Notes: generated from the letters alone by a model not told the origin. 64,000 nt of DNA from Geobacillus thermocatenulatus (GCF_002217655.1 NZ_NEWK01000001.1:1374001-1438000); one strand, 5' to 3'. Numbered from the stretch's first letter, positions 8,485-16,476 are shown. A program made the numbers and translations.

Positions 8485-9511
8485 GCAATGCGGATTGGCC
8501 CCTCCGAACGAATACATTGATTTCAGCGTCAATACGAACCCATATCGCCTGCCGCCGTCGGCTTGGCCGAACAGCGAGGAATGGATTCGCTGGGCCGGTG
8601 AGTATCCGGATTCGGAAGCGAAGGAGCTTAAGGAGCTTCTTGCCAAGCAAGAGCGGCTTCGGCCGGAACGAGTGTTGGTGACGAACGGGGCGGCGGAAGC
8701 GATTTATTTGTTGGCCGCGCTATTTGCCGGCCGTCGTGTCGGTGTTTTCGAGCCGACGTTTTCCGAGTATCGGCGCGCTTGCCTTGCTTACGGATGCGAA
8801 GTCAAGTCTTTGCTGGCAGAGGAAAGCGTCGGTTTTTCGTACGACATCGACAAAGCGGCGGCATGGTTGTCGGAATGCGACGCCGTTTTTCTCTGTCACC
8901 CGAACAACCCAACCGGAACCGTAATGCCGGAGCGTGATCTCCGCTCGCTCGTCGAGGCGGCAGACCAAACGGGGACGTATATCGTGGTGGATGAGGCGTT
9001 CTATCCGTTTTGGCGCGGCGGATTTACAGCCATGCGCTGGCTTGATCGCTATCCGCGCCTCATTGTGCTTCGATCATTGACGAAAATCCATCATCTGGCC
9101 GGCGCGCGCCTTGGTTATGTCGCTGCCGACGAGGCGTTGATCTCCTCTTTGAAAACGCGCCAGCCGCCTTGGAGCACAAGCCGCATTGCTCAACAATTGG
9201 CGCTTCGCTTCGTCGCGATGGAATCGTTTGTCAAGTGGGTGAGAGAACGGATCGTCGCCGAACGGGAGCGCGTGTTTCGGTCGCTGCCGGCCGGCCGGTA
9301 CGCCGTTTCGCCGTCGGTCGTCAATTTTTACTTGCTGCGTCCACTCTCCGGACGGACAGAGGATTTGTTTTTCTATTTATTGCAGCAAGGAATCGTCCCG
9401 CGGCATACAATGAATTTTCCTGGACTGGACGGACGTTACGTGCGGCTTGCGGTCAAAACGCAGGTAGAGAATGATCGGCTGCTTGAAGCGCTTGCGAGGT
9501 GGGGCGGATGA
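8438..9511 (+). CDS. cobD: L-threonine-O-3-phosphate decarboxylase CobD
   Basis: A PLP enzyme of the aminotransferase class I/II fold (357 aa) that makes aminopropanol phosphate, the linker used by CbiB. CobD features are AHGANPR near the N-terminus, FSVNTNPY, FLCHPNNPTGT, IVVDEAFYPFW and the PLP-lysine segment SLTKIHHLAGARLGY. The proposed start is TTG 8438 after a GGGGGGATGA ribosome site, giving a 47-nt overlap with cbiB. The co-location with cbiB separates it from the related HisC encoded at 60.2 kb. Confidence 0.88.
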   Translation: MLRWPAHGANPRALYEQCGLAPPNEYIDFSVNTNPYRLPPSAWPNSEEWIRWAGEYPDSEAKELKELLAKQERLRPERVLVTNGAAEAIYLLAALFAGRRVGVFEPTFSEYRRACLAYGCEVKSLLAEESVGFSYDIDKAAAWLSECDAVFLCHPNNPTGTVMPERDLRSLVEAADQTGTYIVVDEAFYPFWRGGFTAMRWLDRYPRLIVLRSLTKIHHLAGARLGYVAADEALISSLKTRQPPWSTSRIAQQLALRFVAMESFVKWVRERIVAERERVFRSLPAGRYAVSPSVVNFYLLRPLSGRTEDLFFYLLQQGIVPRHTMNFPGLDGRYVRLAVKTQVENDRLLEALARWGG

Positions 9512-10065
9512 TGGTGTTTGTCAGCGGCGCCGCGCGCAGCGGGAAAAGTGAAGTGGCGGAAGCATGCGCCATCCGGCTTTCTCGCGGCGGCCGACTTCAC
9601 TATATCGCCGCCGCGCAGGCAACGGATGAAGAAATGGAAGCGCGCATCCGCCGCCACCAAGAGCGGCGCGCCGCGCAGGCTGCGCATTGGACAGTGTGGG
9701 AAGTTCCGTTCTCTTCGCAGAAGATTGCCGCTTCCCTGCGCCCGGATGATGTCGTCCTGCTGGATTGCTTGACGGCCTGGCTGGCTTACGAACTGTTTTC
9801 CGGGGAACATTGGAAAACAGAAGAGGACGCCCGGGCCGCCGCACGCCGCTTGCTTGACGGAGTGCGGGCATGGGCCGCCGCCTGCCGTGCGGTTGTCGTG
9901 GTGTCGAACGAGCTGTTTGCTGGGGGTGTTCCGGATGATCTTGGCACATTTCGCTACATGAAAACGCTTGGCTCGCTTCACCAGCAGCTGGTCGCGGAAG
10001 CGGCGGCTGCCGCGGTCGTTGAATGCGGCCTTCTCCGCGTGAAAAAAGGACGGTGGCCGAGATGA
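9508..10065 (+). CDS. cobU: Adenosylcobinamide kinase / GTP guanylyltransferase CobU
   Basis: A bifunctional 185-residue enzyme that activates adenosylcobinamide (phosphate) to adenosylcobinamide-GDP. The P-loop is canonical (GAARSGKSEVAE, about residue 8). RIRRHQERR holds the histidine expected to take GMP, LLDCLTAWLA is the Walker B-like segment, and VVVSNELFAGGVPDD is the conserved C-terminal motif. The start ATG overlaps the cobD stop (ATGA). A second, degenerate copy lies at 11.39 kb. Confidence 0.9.
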   Translation: MMVFVSGAARSGKSEVAEACAIRLSRGGRLHYIAAAQATDEEMEARIRRHQERRAAQAAHWTVWEVPFSSQKIAASLRPDDVVLLDCLTAWLAYELFSGEHWKTEEDARAAARRLLDGVRAWAAACRAVVVVSNELFAGGVPDDLGTFRYMKTLGSLHQQLVAEAAAAAVVECGLLRVKKGRWPR

Positions 10066-10850
10066 AGTCGGCATGGAACGGTTGGTTGCTCGCGCTGCAG
10101 CTGTTTACGATCATCCCAATCCGCCGCTCGATCGAATGGAACGCCGCCCATGTCCGTTGGCTCGTGCGCTGTATGCCGCTTGCGGGGGCGCTGATCGGGG
10201 CGCTTTCGGCTGGAGTGTATGCACTCTTTTCCTCGTTTTCATTCAGCTCGCCGCTTGTTTGGGCGCTTCTTTTTCTTTGGCTTGGCATTTGGATGGCCGG
10301 GGGGATGCACGCTGACGGCTTTATGGATGTGAGCGATGCGTTTTTTTCGTACCGCGACGTCAAGCGGCGGCAAGAGATCATGTCCGATTCGCGCGTCGGC
10401 GCGTTTGCGGTGTTGTCGCTTATTTGTTTGTTGTCATTTCGTTGGCTGTTTCTGTACGAATCGCTCCAGACAGGCGTTCCGCCGGCGCTGTTCGCCGCCG
10501 TTCCGCTGTTGTCGCGGGCCGGGGCTGCCTGGCTTCTTTCCGTCGGCAAGCTGGCAAAGCCGACAGGAATGGCGGCATCGCTTCGCGAATATAGTTCATG
10601 TCGTGATGCCATTTGGGCGCTTGGACTCGCTTTTGTATTGCTTTCGCTTCTTTGTGCATTCACCGCCATTTCGGTGCAAACAGGGGCGGCGCTGGCTGCC
10701 GCGGCTGTCGTGTTGGCGGCGGCGGCAAAGCCGTGGGCAGAAAAACAGTTTGGCGGCATCACCGGCGATGTGCTCGGTGCGTTTATCGAAGGGGGAGAGA
10801 CCGTTCTATGGGGCGTCATTTGGCTCTTACACTCATCCGCCCTGGGATGA
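10062..10850 (+). CDS. cobS: Adenosylcobinamide-GDP ribazoletransferase CobS
   Basis: A 262-residue membrane protein that joins adenosylcobinamide-GDP to alpha-ribazole (phosphate), the last assembly step of cobalamin. Conserved features are LLALQLFTIIPIRR at the N-terminus, GGMHADGFMDVSDAFFSYRDVKRRQEIMSDSR-type acidic metal-binding residues (about residues 83-110), and several later hydrophobic segments. It starts in an ATGA overlap with cobU and overlaps the next gene by 43 nt. Confidence 0.92.
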   Translation: MKSAWNGWLLALQLFTIIPIRRSIEWNAAHVRWLVRCMPLAGALIGALSAGVYALFSSFSFSSPLVWALLFLWLGIWMAGGMHADGFMDVSDAFFSYRDVKRRQEIMSDSRVGAFAVLSLICLLSFRWLFLYESLQTGVPPALFAAVPLLSRAGAAWLLSVGKLAKPTGMAASLREYSSCRDAIWALGLAFVLLSLLCAFTAISVQTGAALAAAAVVLAAAAKPWAEKQFGGITGDVLGAFIEGGETVLWGVIWLLHSSALG

Positions 10851-11458
10851 CGGAACAAAACCGACGTCGGGCGTATATTGGCTGGACGGATGCACCGCTT
10901 GCAGCTGAGGAGCGTTGCAGGTTGCACCGCTTGCAGATGGAGCGGCCATGTGCGGTCGATTGCCTTGTGACAAGCGACCTTCACCGTTGTCGAGAAACGG
11001 CCGCCTTGCTGTTTGGCGGACGCGGGGCCGATTGGTGCACCAGCCGCTGGCGCGAGCTTCACTTTGGCGCTTGGGAAGGAAAAACGTTTGCTGAGCTGGA
11101 AGCGGAGCCCGCCTACCGGCAATGGCTTGCGTCGCCCTTTTCCGCGGCGCCGCCCGGCGGGGAGCGTTATGCCGATTTTCAAGCGCGCATCAAACAGGCG
11201 CTTGCGGAGACGATTGCGTTCGCTGAGCGGGCGGGCGCCCGTCATGTGGCTGTCATCACCCATGGCGGCCCGATTCGCCTCCTGCTCGAGCAGTATGCGC
11301 CCGATGCCCGTTCGTTTTGGGAATGGGAGGTGCCATTTGCCGGCGGATATATGTTGGAATCGACGATCGAGCGTTGGAAAGGGGGAGAGCGGTGCATTTC
11401 GTTATCGGCGGTGCGTTTCAAGGAAAACGAAAATGGGTGCGGGAACGGTATGGAATAA
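10808..11458 (+). CDS. cobC: CobC-like histidine phosphatase lacking the RHG histidine
   Basis: A 216-residue member of the histidine phosphatase superfamily in the position of CobC, which removes phosphate from alpha-ribazole phosphate or adenosylcobalamin phosphate. Most family residues are present: TSDLHRCRETA, the acid in WRELHFGAWEG, and the second histidine in VITHGGPIR. The N-terminal motif normally LIRHG reads LIRPG (Pro12, codon CCT), so the phospho-accepting histidine is missing. The ATG at 10808 has a good ribosome site (GGGGGAGAG) and lies within the end of cobS. It may be inactive, altered, or contain a base error. Confidence 0.75.
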   Translation: MGRHLALTLIRPGMTEQNRRRAYIGWTDAPLAAEERCRLHRLQMERPCAVDCLVTSDLHRCRETAALLFGGRGADWCTSRWRELHFGAWEGKTFAELEAEPAYRQWLASPFSAAPPGGERYADFQARIKQALAETIAFAERAGARHVAVITHGGPIRLLLEQYAPDARSFWEWEVPFAGGYMLESTIERWKGGERCISLSAVRFKENENGCGNGME

Positions 11459-11808
11459 ATGATGGAGTTCATATTGTATGGCATAACGGTTATGTGGAGC
11501 CGTATAGGCCGCCGGATGGCATCGAAACGGCAAAAACGGTCGTCTTTGACGGGTTGGAAGCCGCCATCCGCCCCCGTCCGGACCCAGACGAGTGGGAATC
11601 CTATTTCCGCGCTTGGCAGCGGTGGGAAGCGGCGGTGTCTGGCCGCACAGTCGTCTGGGTCGGCACCGATGTGACGCAAGGCGTTGTTCCGGTTGATCCA
11701 CAAGAGCGGCGCTGGCGCGACGCCGTGGGAATGTGCTACCAGCGACTAGCTTCCTTGTGCTGCCGCGTCGACCGCATTTGGTGCGGCCTTTCGGAACGAT
11801 TGAAATAA
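11392..11808 (+). CDS. Second, degenerate CobU-like protein
   Basis: A 138-residue protein whose C-terminal half aligns with CobU: VGTDVTQGVVPVDPQERRWRD followed by YQRLASLCCRVDRIWCGL, like the family's SNE.G.G.VP...R..RD...NQ..A motif. The N-terminus HFVIGGAFQGKRKW occupies the P-loop position, but the Ser/Thr after the lysine is Arg. The GMP-accepting histidine region of CobU is not evident. It starts at GTG 11392 after GGGGGAGAGC, overlapping cobC by 67 nt. It may be a diverged accessory protein or a decaying duplicate. Confidence 0.65.
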   Translation: MHFVIGGAFQGKRKWVRERYGINDGVHIVWHNGYVEPYRPPDGIETAKTVVFDGLEAAIRPRPDPDEWESYFRAWQRWEAAVSGRTVVWVGTDVTQGVVPVDPQERRWRDAVGMCYQRLASLCCRVDRIWCGLSERLK

Positions 11809-11823
11809 AGGGGGAGAGGAAAA

Positions 11824-12402
11824 GTGAATTTGTATACGCGAACAGGAGACCAAGGGAAAACGAGTTTAGTCGGCGGGCGCGTGGACAAAGATCATTTGCG
11901 CGTCGAGGCGTACGGAACGATTGACGAGGCGAATTCGTTCATCGGATGGGCGCTTGCGTTATTGGCCGGCGATGAACGGTTTCGCGACCTTTGCGCTGAG
12001 CTGCAAAAAATCCAGCACGAGCTGTTTGACTGCGGCGGCGACCTGGCCATCGTCAACGGCAAGCTTCCGTATAAGGTGACCGAGGCGATGGTCACATTTT
12101 TAGAAGAGCGCATTGATGCGCACGTGCAAGAAGCGCCGCCATTGCAAAAATTCATTTTGCCGGGCGGCTCCAAAGCGGCTGCGGCGCTCCATATGGCGCG
12201 TACGGTGGCAAGACGGGCGGAGCGGTGCATCGTTTCCTTGCAAAAAGCGGAGCCGATCAACGATGTTGTGCTCAAATATATGAACCGCCTGTCCGATTAT
12301 TTGTTCGCTGCTGCCCGGGTCGTGAACGCGCGTTTAGGGGTGAAGGACATCGAGTATGAACGGAGCGCGATTGTGTTCCGCGACAAGGAGGAGAAACAAT
12401 GA
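11824..12402 (+). CDS. PduO-type ATP:cob(I)alamin adenosyltransferase
   Basis: A 192-residue enzyme that transfers adenosyl from ATP to cob(I)alamin, giving coenzyme B12. Signatures are MNLYTRTGDQGKTSLVGG, the ATP-binding N-terminus, and VEAYGTIDEANSFIG. Later come KFILPGGSKAAAALHMARTVARRAER and NRLSDYLFAAAR. Start GTG 11824 follows GGGGGAGAGGAAA. It corresponds to B. subtilis YvqK. In this operon it also explains how incoming corrinoids become adenosylated substrates for CbiZ and CobU. Confidence 0.92.
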   Translation: MNLYTRTGDQGKTSLVGGRVDKDHLRVEAYGTIDEANSFIGWALALLAGDERFRDLCAELQKIQHELFDCGGDLAIVNGKLPYKVTEAMVTFLEERIDAHVQEAPPLQKFILPGGSKAAAALHMARTVARRAERCIVSLQKAEPINDVVLKYMNRLSDYLFAAARVVNARLGVKDIEYERSAIVFRDKEEKQ

Positions 12403-12887
12403 ACCGCCGCTTGGCTTGGACGGCCGTTTGTTTGGCGCTTTCGGCGATCGGATCGTTCATCAAGCTGCCGACGTTTGTCGGCAGCATCGCTTTGGACAGC
12501 GCACCGGCGCTTGTCGCCGCCGGGGTTCTTGGCCCGTGCGCCGGAGCGGCGGTCGCTGGGCTTGGGCATTTGGTTTCGGCGTTGATCGCCGGTTTTCCGC
12601 TCGGCCCAGTTCATTGGTTTGTCGCTCTTGAAATGGCGGGGCTTGGCGCCCTGTTCGCCGTGCTGCATCGGCGGGGATGGAAAATCGGCAGCGCCGTCGT
12701 CTTTTTCATCGGCAATGCGTTTTTGGCGCCGCTGCCGCTTGCCGTTTCGTTCGGCTGGCCGTTTGTTTTTGCCGTCATTCCGCCGCTTTCGGCAGCCGCG
12801 GCGGTCAACGTGTTGATCGCAGCAGCCATCATGCCGGTTGTCGTCCGGTTGGCGGCAAAAATGGGGGGAGAGGCGCCGCATGCGTGA
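12399..12887 (+). CDS. cblT: ECF transporter S component, predicted alpha-ribazole transporter CblT
   Basis: A 162-residue, five- to six-helix membrane protein resembling ECF substrate-binding subunits (SAIGSFIKLPTFVGSIALDSAP, then VLGPCAGAAVAGLGH). It starts in an ATGA overlap with the adenosyltransferase gene and overlaps cblS by 8 nt. The CblT/CblS pair is known from Listeria and Geobacillus as an alpha-ribazole uptake and phosphorylation route. The function here is inferred from the S-component look and from the cblS neighbour; no ECF A or T subunits lie in this window. Confidence 0.8.
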   Translation: MNRRLAWTAVCLALSAIGSFIKLPTFVGSIALDSAPALVAAGVLGPCAGAAVAGLGHLVSALIAGFPLGPVHWFVALEMAGLGALFAVLHRRGWKIGSAVVFFIGNAFLAPLPLAVSFGWPFVFAVIPPLSAAAAVNVLIAAAIMPVVVRLAAKMGGEAPHA

Positions 12888-13596
12888 TGTGCTTTTCCTT
12901 CCGTTTGCCGACGGCATGGAGCTCGCCGTTGCGGCCGACGGTTCGGCGGCGGTCGGGGACAAGCCGGGCGATGCGGTGTCCGTCTCGGTGGATATTGTTG
13001 CGTATTTTTCCGCCCGCGTTGCCTTGATGGAATTGTTAAGCGTCGGAGCGGAAGCGAAAGCCGTCGTGCTGCAAAACTTCATCGCCGATGACCGGTGGGA
13101 AGCCCTTTGCCGCGGCGTCAGGAGAACGTGCCGCGAGTTGGGGATCGATCTCCCGATCACCGGCAGCACGGAATCGAATTTTCCCACCGTGCAGTCGGCG
13201 CTTGGTGTGACGGCCATCGGGACGGTGGCCAACGAACGGAAACGAATCGGCATCACGCCCGAAGAGGCGAAGTTTGCTGTCATCGGCCGCCCGCTCGTCG
13301 GCCTGGCCGTGCTTTCGCATCCGGAATGGGTTGCGCCGCTTCCGCTGTTTGTTGAGCTTCTCGCCTCTCCGTCTGTTTATGAGCTCATTCCGATCGGTTC
13401 CAAAGGCATTTACTACGAATGGATGCAGCTGTTGGCCGCCAACGGCCGCCAAGGGCGGGCCTGCGCATGCCCGCTTCCGCTCTTTTCCTCCGGCGGCCCG
13501 GCGACATCGGTGCTTGTCAGTTATGATCCGGATGGCGAACGTGAAATCAAAAAGCAAGCCGGCTCTCTCTTTTTTCCACTGCACGTCGAGTGGTAA
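12880..13596 (+). CDS. cblS: Alpha-ribazole kinase CblS
   Basis: A 238-residue protein following cblT at the end of the cobalamin operon. It resembles the AIR-synthase (PurM)-related kinase assigned as CblS, which phosphorylates alpha-ribazole and so bypasses CobT. Visible conserved-looking blocks are NFIADDRWEALCRGVRRTC, ITGSTESNFPTVQSALGVT and VIGRPLVGLAVLSHPEWV. Start ATG 12880 follows ATGGGGGGAGAGG. The absence of cobT from the operon supports this role. Assignment rests on remembered family features and context. Confidence 0.78.
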   Translation: MRDVLFLPFADGMELAVAADGSAAVGDKPGDAVSVSVDIVAYFSARVALMELLSVGAEAKAVVLQNFIADDRWEALCRGVRRTCRELGIDLPITGSTESNFPTVQSALGVTAIGTVANERKRIGITPEEAKFAVIGRPLVGLAVLSHPEWVAPLPLFVELLASPSVYELIPIGSKGIYYEWMQLLAANGRQGRACACPLPLFSSGGPATSVLVSYDPDGEREIKKQAGSLFFPLHVEW

Positions 13597-13707
13597 AAGC
13601 CGGTTGCTTTTGGCAAAAAATTATTTCCTTTTTCGCTCGGACCCGTTATCATGAAGATAATGGGATTTTTTGTCGTGGTCCATGGGGGAGATAGGGGGAG
13701 AGAAGCG

Positions 13708-14253
13708 ATGGACCCCGTCTTTGAACAGTTGTATGAAAAGTACCATCATGATTTGTTTAATTTTTTATTCTACATGGTGCGGAATCGAGAGCAGGCCGAA
13801 GATTTGGTTCAGGAAGTGTACGTCAGAGTGCTGCGCTCATACAAACGGTTTAAAGGGCAGTGCAGCGAAAAAACGTGGCTGCTGTCCATTGCGCGCCATG
13901 TGGCCATTGATTTTTTTCGCAAGCAAAAACGCCGGCGCCAATGGGCTCGTTCGGCGGAATGGAGCGAGGAACAAATCGGCGCCGACGAGCCGGTTCCGGA
14001 GGAAATGGCGATTCAAAACGAGGAGATTCAGCTTATGTACCGCTGTTTGGCGCGCTGCACGGTTGATCAACGGCTTGTGCTCGTGCTTCGATTCATCCAG
14101 TCGTTGTCGATTGCGGAAACGGCGGAATCGCTCGGCTGGACGGAAAGCAAAGTGAAAACGACGCAGCACCGCGCACTGAAGGCGCTCAAGCAATATATGG
14201 AGGAAGAGGCAAAACAGGAGGGGTGGCGGTGTGAAAAAGCTCAATTGGAATGA
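13708..14253 (+). CDS. sigX: ECF sigma factor SigX
   Basis: A 181-residue extracytoplasmic-function sigma factor. Region 2 is DLFNFLFYMVRNREQAEDLVQEVYVRVL with FKGQCSEKTWLLSIARHVAIDFFRKQ; region 4 is LSIAETAESLGWTESKVKTTQHRALKAL. The sequence closely matches B. subtilis SigX, which controls envelope-modification genes. The gene overlaps the next by 23 nt, the usual sigma and anti-sigma arrangement. Start ATG 13708 follows AGGGGGAGAGAAGCG. I could not identify a SigX-type autoregulatory promoter with confidence. Confidence 0.88.
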   Translation: MDPVFEQLYEKYHHDLFNFLFYMVRNREQAEDLVQEVYVRVLRSYKRFKGQCSEKTWLLSIARHVAIDFFRKQKRRRQWARSAEWSEEQIGADEPVPEEMAIQNEEIQLMYRCLARCTVDQRLVLVLRFIQSLSIAETAESLGWTESKVKTTQHRALKALKQYMEEEAKQEGWRCEKAQLE

Positions 14254-15325
14254 GCGATGCATTGAACATGGCCTTGAACAGTTGCCTGTCATCAAAGACC
14301 GGCGCACGAAAGAAGAAGTGTATGTCCGGCTGGTGCGCGCTCAGCGGAGGGCGCGCTGGAAGCGGCGTTGGCTCAAAGTGGTGGCGTCGGCGGCCGTGCT
14401 TGCATCGGCGGTTTATGTCGGTCCGCATTTTATTGTTCCAACGCGTTCGGACAAAAACGAGGCTTCCTCATCCCCTGTTCAGACGCTAGAGGCGGATGGC
14501 GCTTCCTCTCACCCAAAAGCGATGATGGCCGCCAGCGAACCGGTGAATGCAGTGGTGATTGCCTTGCCCGATGAGCGGATCGGCCAAGTGGTGCCAGTCG
14601 TTGTTCCTCTTCCTGGCCGTTTTGCGCCGAACGAACGGCTGTCTGCGGCGCTCGGTGAGCTTGCTCGTTCCCCGTTGCGCGAGGCGTCTGCGTGGCTCGA
14701 CGGTGTGAAGATGGCCCCGGCGGCAGGCGATGGGCGTGTATGGGTTGTTCGTGTTCTAGCGAGCCATCGCGTGTTTGCCGCCGGCCATGAGGAACAGCGC
14801 CTCTTTTTCGACGCGGTCATGGAAACAGTGCGGCAGATGGGCGGGCAAAGCATCCGCTTTTTCACTGGGGAGGAAGAAGGGCTCGATTTGCCGGTGTTGG
14901 GTCGTCTAAAAACGGCAAAAATCAACCAGCAGAAGCGAATGTATTATCAAAACCGCTCCTCCTCCTTCGGCTATCCGGTGCTCATCCCGGCGCCAGGAAG
15001 CGCCCGCTCGTTTTCTGAGGCGCTCAAGCAGATGAAAAAATCGACGATCCATGGGCTTGAGCCGGCCATTCCACCAGGGGTGGAAGTTGATTCGGTCGAT
15101 GTCGATGCGCGCCATGCGACGGTCCGGCTTCATTTGTCCGCTCGGCCAAGCGCGGAAGAAGCGGCGAGCATGGCGGAGGCCGTGCTGCTGACGGCGAAAG
15201 AGTTTGGGCTGCTTGACGTCACATTCGAGTCGAGCGGGTTATCGACTCTTGGCCCGTATCCGCTTGGGAAGCCGATCCACGTGCCGGCCGGACCGAACGC
15301 CGCGTTGCTGGCAACCGGCCCGTAG
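14231..15325 (+). CDS. rsiX: Anti-sigma-X factor RsiX
   Basis: A 364-residue single-pass membrane protein that would hold SigX inactive. A short cytoplasmic N-terminus (to about residue 50) is followed by one hydrophobic segment (VVASAAVLASAVYVGPHFIV) and a long extracellular part, the architecture of B. subtilis RsiX (368 aa). It starts at GTG 14231 inside the end of sigX after AGGAGGGGTGGC, implying coupled translation. Confidence 0.85.
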   Translation: MKKLNWNERCIEHGLEQLPVIKDRRTKEEVYVRLVRAQRRARWKRRWLKVVASAAVLASAVYVGPHFIVPTRSDKNEASSSPVQTLEADGASSHPKAMMAASEPVNAVVIALPDERIGQVVPVVVPLPGRFAPNERLSAALGELARSPLREASAWLDGVKMAPAAGDGRVWVVRVLASHRVFAAGHEEQRLFFDAVMETVRQMGGQSIRFFTGEEEGLDLPVLGRLKTAKINQQKRMYYQNRSSSFGYPVLIPAPGSARSFSEALKQMKKSTIHGLEPAIPPGVEVDSVDVDARHATVRLHLSARPSAEEAASMAEAVLLTAKEFGLLDVTFESSGLSTLGPYPLGKPIHVPAGPNAALLATGP

Positions 15326-15358
15326 CCGCCAGCGTGAGCTCTTAGCGGTTTTTTTTGT
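15326..15358 (+). terminator. Possible terminator after rsiX
   Basis: CCGC...GCGG encloses a small AGC-GTGA-GCT hairpin and is followed by eight T. The stem is short and interrupted, but the T-run and position right after the stop codon support termination. Confidence 0.5.
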
Positions 15359-15440
15359 TAATGTCGACGCGAGGTCGTTCTATCGGCGTTCGTTTTGACA
15401 TAAGACATATATGGTGCGACATAGGCAAGGAGGGATGGAA

Positions 15441-15527
15441 ATGGGCGATGTGATGAGACGCCTCTTGGCGGTGGCTGGTGTGGCGGTATGCGTCGGACTG
15501 TTGTTTCTTGTCGGCGCCAACGGATGA
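15441..15527 (+). CDS. 28-residue single-pass membrane peptide
   Basis: A 28-codon frame starting MGDVMRRLLAVAGVAVCVGL and ending GANG. A near-perfect ribosome site (GCAAGGAGGGATGGAA) sits directly upstream. The product has a short basic N-terminus and one hydrophobic segment of about 19 residues. It lies alone between rsiX and the phosphatase promoter. I do not recognise it; it could be a small regulatory membrane peptide or a stress or sporulation micro-protein. Confidence 0.55.
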   Translation: MGDVMRRLLAVAGVAVCVGLLFLVGANG

Positions 15528-15550
15528 TTGGATGAATATTCGCAAAACGG

Positions 15551-15580
15551 TTGTCCTTTCTTGCGGTAATGCGTTATAAT
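15551..15580 (+). promoter_or_regulatory. Sigma-A promoter of the PHP phosphatase gene
   Basis: TTGTCC (15551-15556) and a perfect TATAAT (15575-15580) are separated by 18 bp, about 30 nt upstream of the start codon. Confidence 0.7.
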
Positions 15581-15610
15581 GAGAAAAACAGCAGGAGAGG
15601 AGAAACGCCG

Positions 15611-16423
15611 ATGTTGACCGATTACCATAACCATTTGGAACGAGGGACGTTGACGCTGGATTATTTGCGCCAGTTCACCGATGAAGCGGCGAAAAAAGGC
15701 ATCCAGCATTTCGGCATTTCCGAGCACGCGTACCATTTTTACCAAACGAAAAACATTTTATCCAATCCGTGGGTCGACGCGCGCCGCTGCTACGATATGG
15801 ACGATTATGTCCGGCTGTTCCACGAAGCGTGGGATGTGGGCCTCGATGTGAAAATGTCGATCGAAATGGATTATACGCCGGGCAAACACGAGGAAATGGC
15901 CGCCTTTATCCGCTCATACGAGTTTGACTATGTCATCGGTTCGATCCATTGGGTCGACGATTTCGGCATCGACTTAGCCGAATATCGCCACGAGTGGGAA
16001 CGGCGCGATTTGTACGATACATACCGCAAATATTTCGATCAAGTCGTGACGCTCGCCGAGTCGAATTTGTTTGACATTATCGGCCACCTCGATTTGGTGA
16101 AAATTTTTCAATACGTCCCGGAAGATGAGGAATTTTTGCTTGAACAATACGACCGGGCGACAACAGCGCTCGCCAATTCGAAAACGTGCGTCGAAATCAG
16201 CACCGCCGGGTTGCGCAAGCCGGTCGGCGAACTGTATCCGGCCCCGCGCCTGCTTCAAATGTGCTATGAAAAAGGCATTCCGATTGTGTTGTCGTCCGAT
16301 GCGCACGTGCCTGAGCATGTCGGCGCCGACTTTGACAAGGCGGTGGAACTCGCCCGCAGTGTCGGCTACACCGAGCTGATGACGTTCTCGAAAGGCGAGC
16401 GGAAGGCGGTGCCGCTCGGCTGA
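15611..16423 (+). CDS. hisJ: PHP-family histidinol phosphatase
   Basis: A 270-residue metal-dependent phosphoesterase of the PHP fold. Metal-ligand motifs are in order: DYHNHLE at the N-terminus, GISEHA (about residue 38), GSIHWVD, GHLDLVK and SSDAHVPEHVG. The length fits the HisJ/HisK type (B. subtilis HisK is 268 aa), which dephosphorylates histidinol phosphate. The his operon is not here, so the substrate is inferred from family alone. ATG 15611 follows AGGAGAGGAGAAACGCCG. It is monocistronic with its own promoter and terminator. Confidence 0.75.
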   Translation: MLTDYHNHLERGTLTLDYLRQFTDEAAKKGIQHFGISEHAYHFYQTKNILSNPWVDARRCYDMDDYVRLFHEAWDVGLDVKMSIEMDYTPGKHEEMAAFIRSYEFDYVIGSIHWVDDFGIDLAEYRHEWERRDLYDTYRKYFDQVVTLAESNLFDIIGHLDLVKIFQYVPEDEEFLLEQYDRATTALANSKTCVEISTAGLRKPVGELYPAPRLLQMCYEKGIPIVLSSDAHVPEHVGADFDKAVELARSVGYTELMTFSKGERKAVPLG

Positions 16424-16442
16424 ACGGAACTGACAAAACACC

Positions 16443-16476
16443 AGGGTGTCCCAAAAGGATCGGGACACCCTTTCTT
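16443..16476 (+). terminator. Terminator after the PHP phosphatase gene
   Basis: AGGGTGTCCC (16443-16452) is exactly complementary to GGGACACCCT (16462-16471), followed by a T-rich tail. The 140 nt beyond it, up to the serA terminator, show no gene. Confidence 0.88.

Noticed and set aside
9521-11263. Very long - strand open frame (580 codons) opposite cobU-cobS-cobC
   Set aside because: It is a by-product of GC-rich codon use in the well-supported + strand genes; no ribosome site and low-complexity, Arg/Pro/Ala-rich translation.
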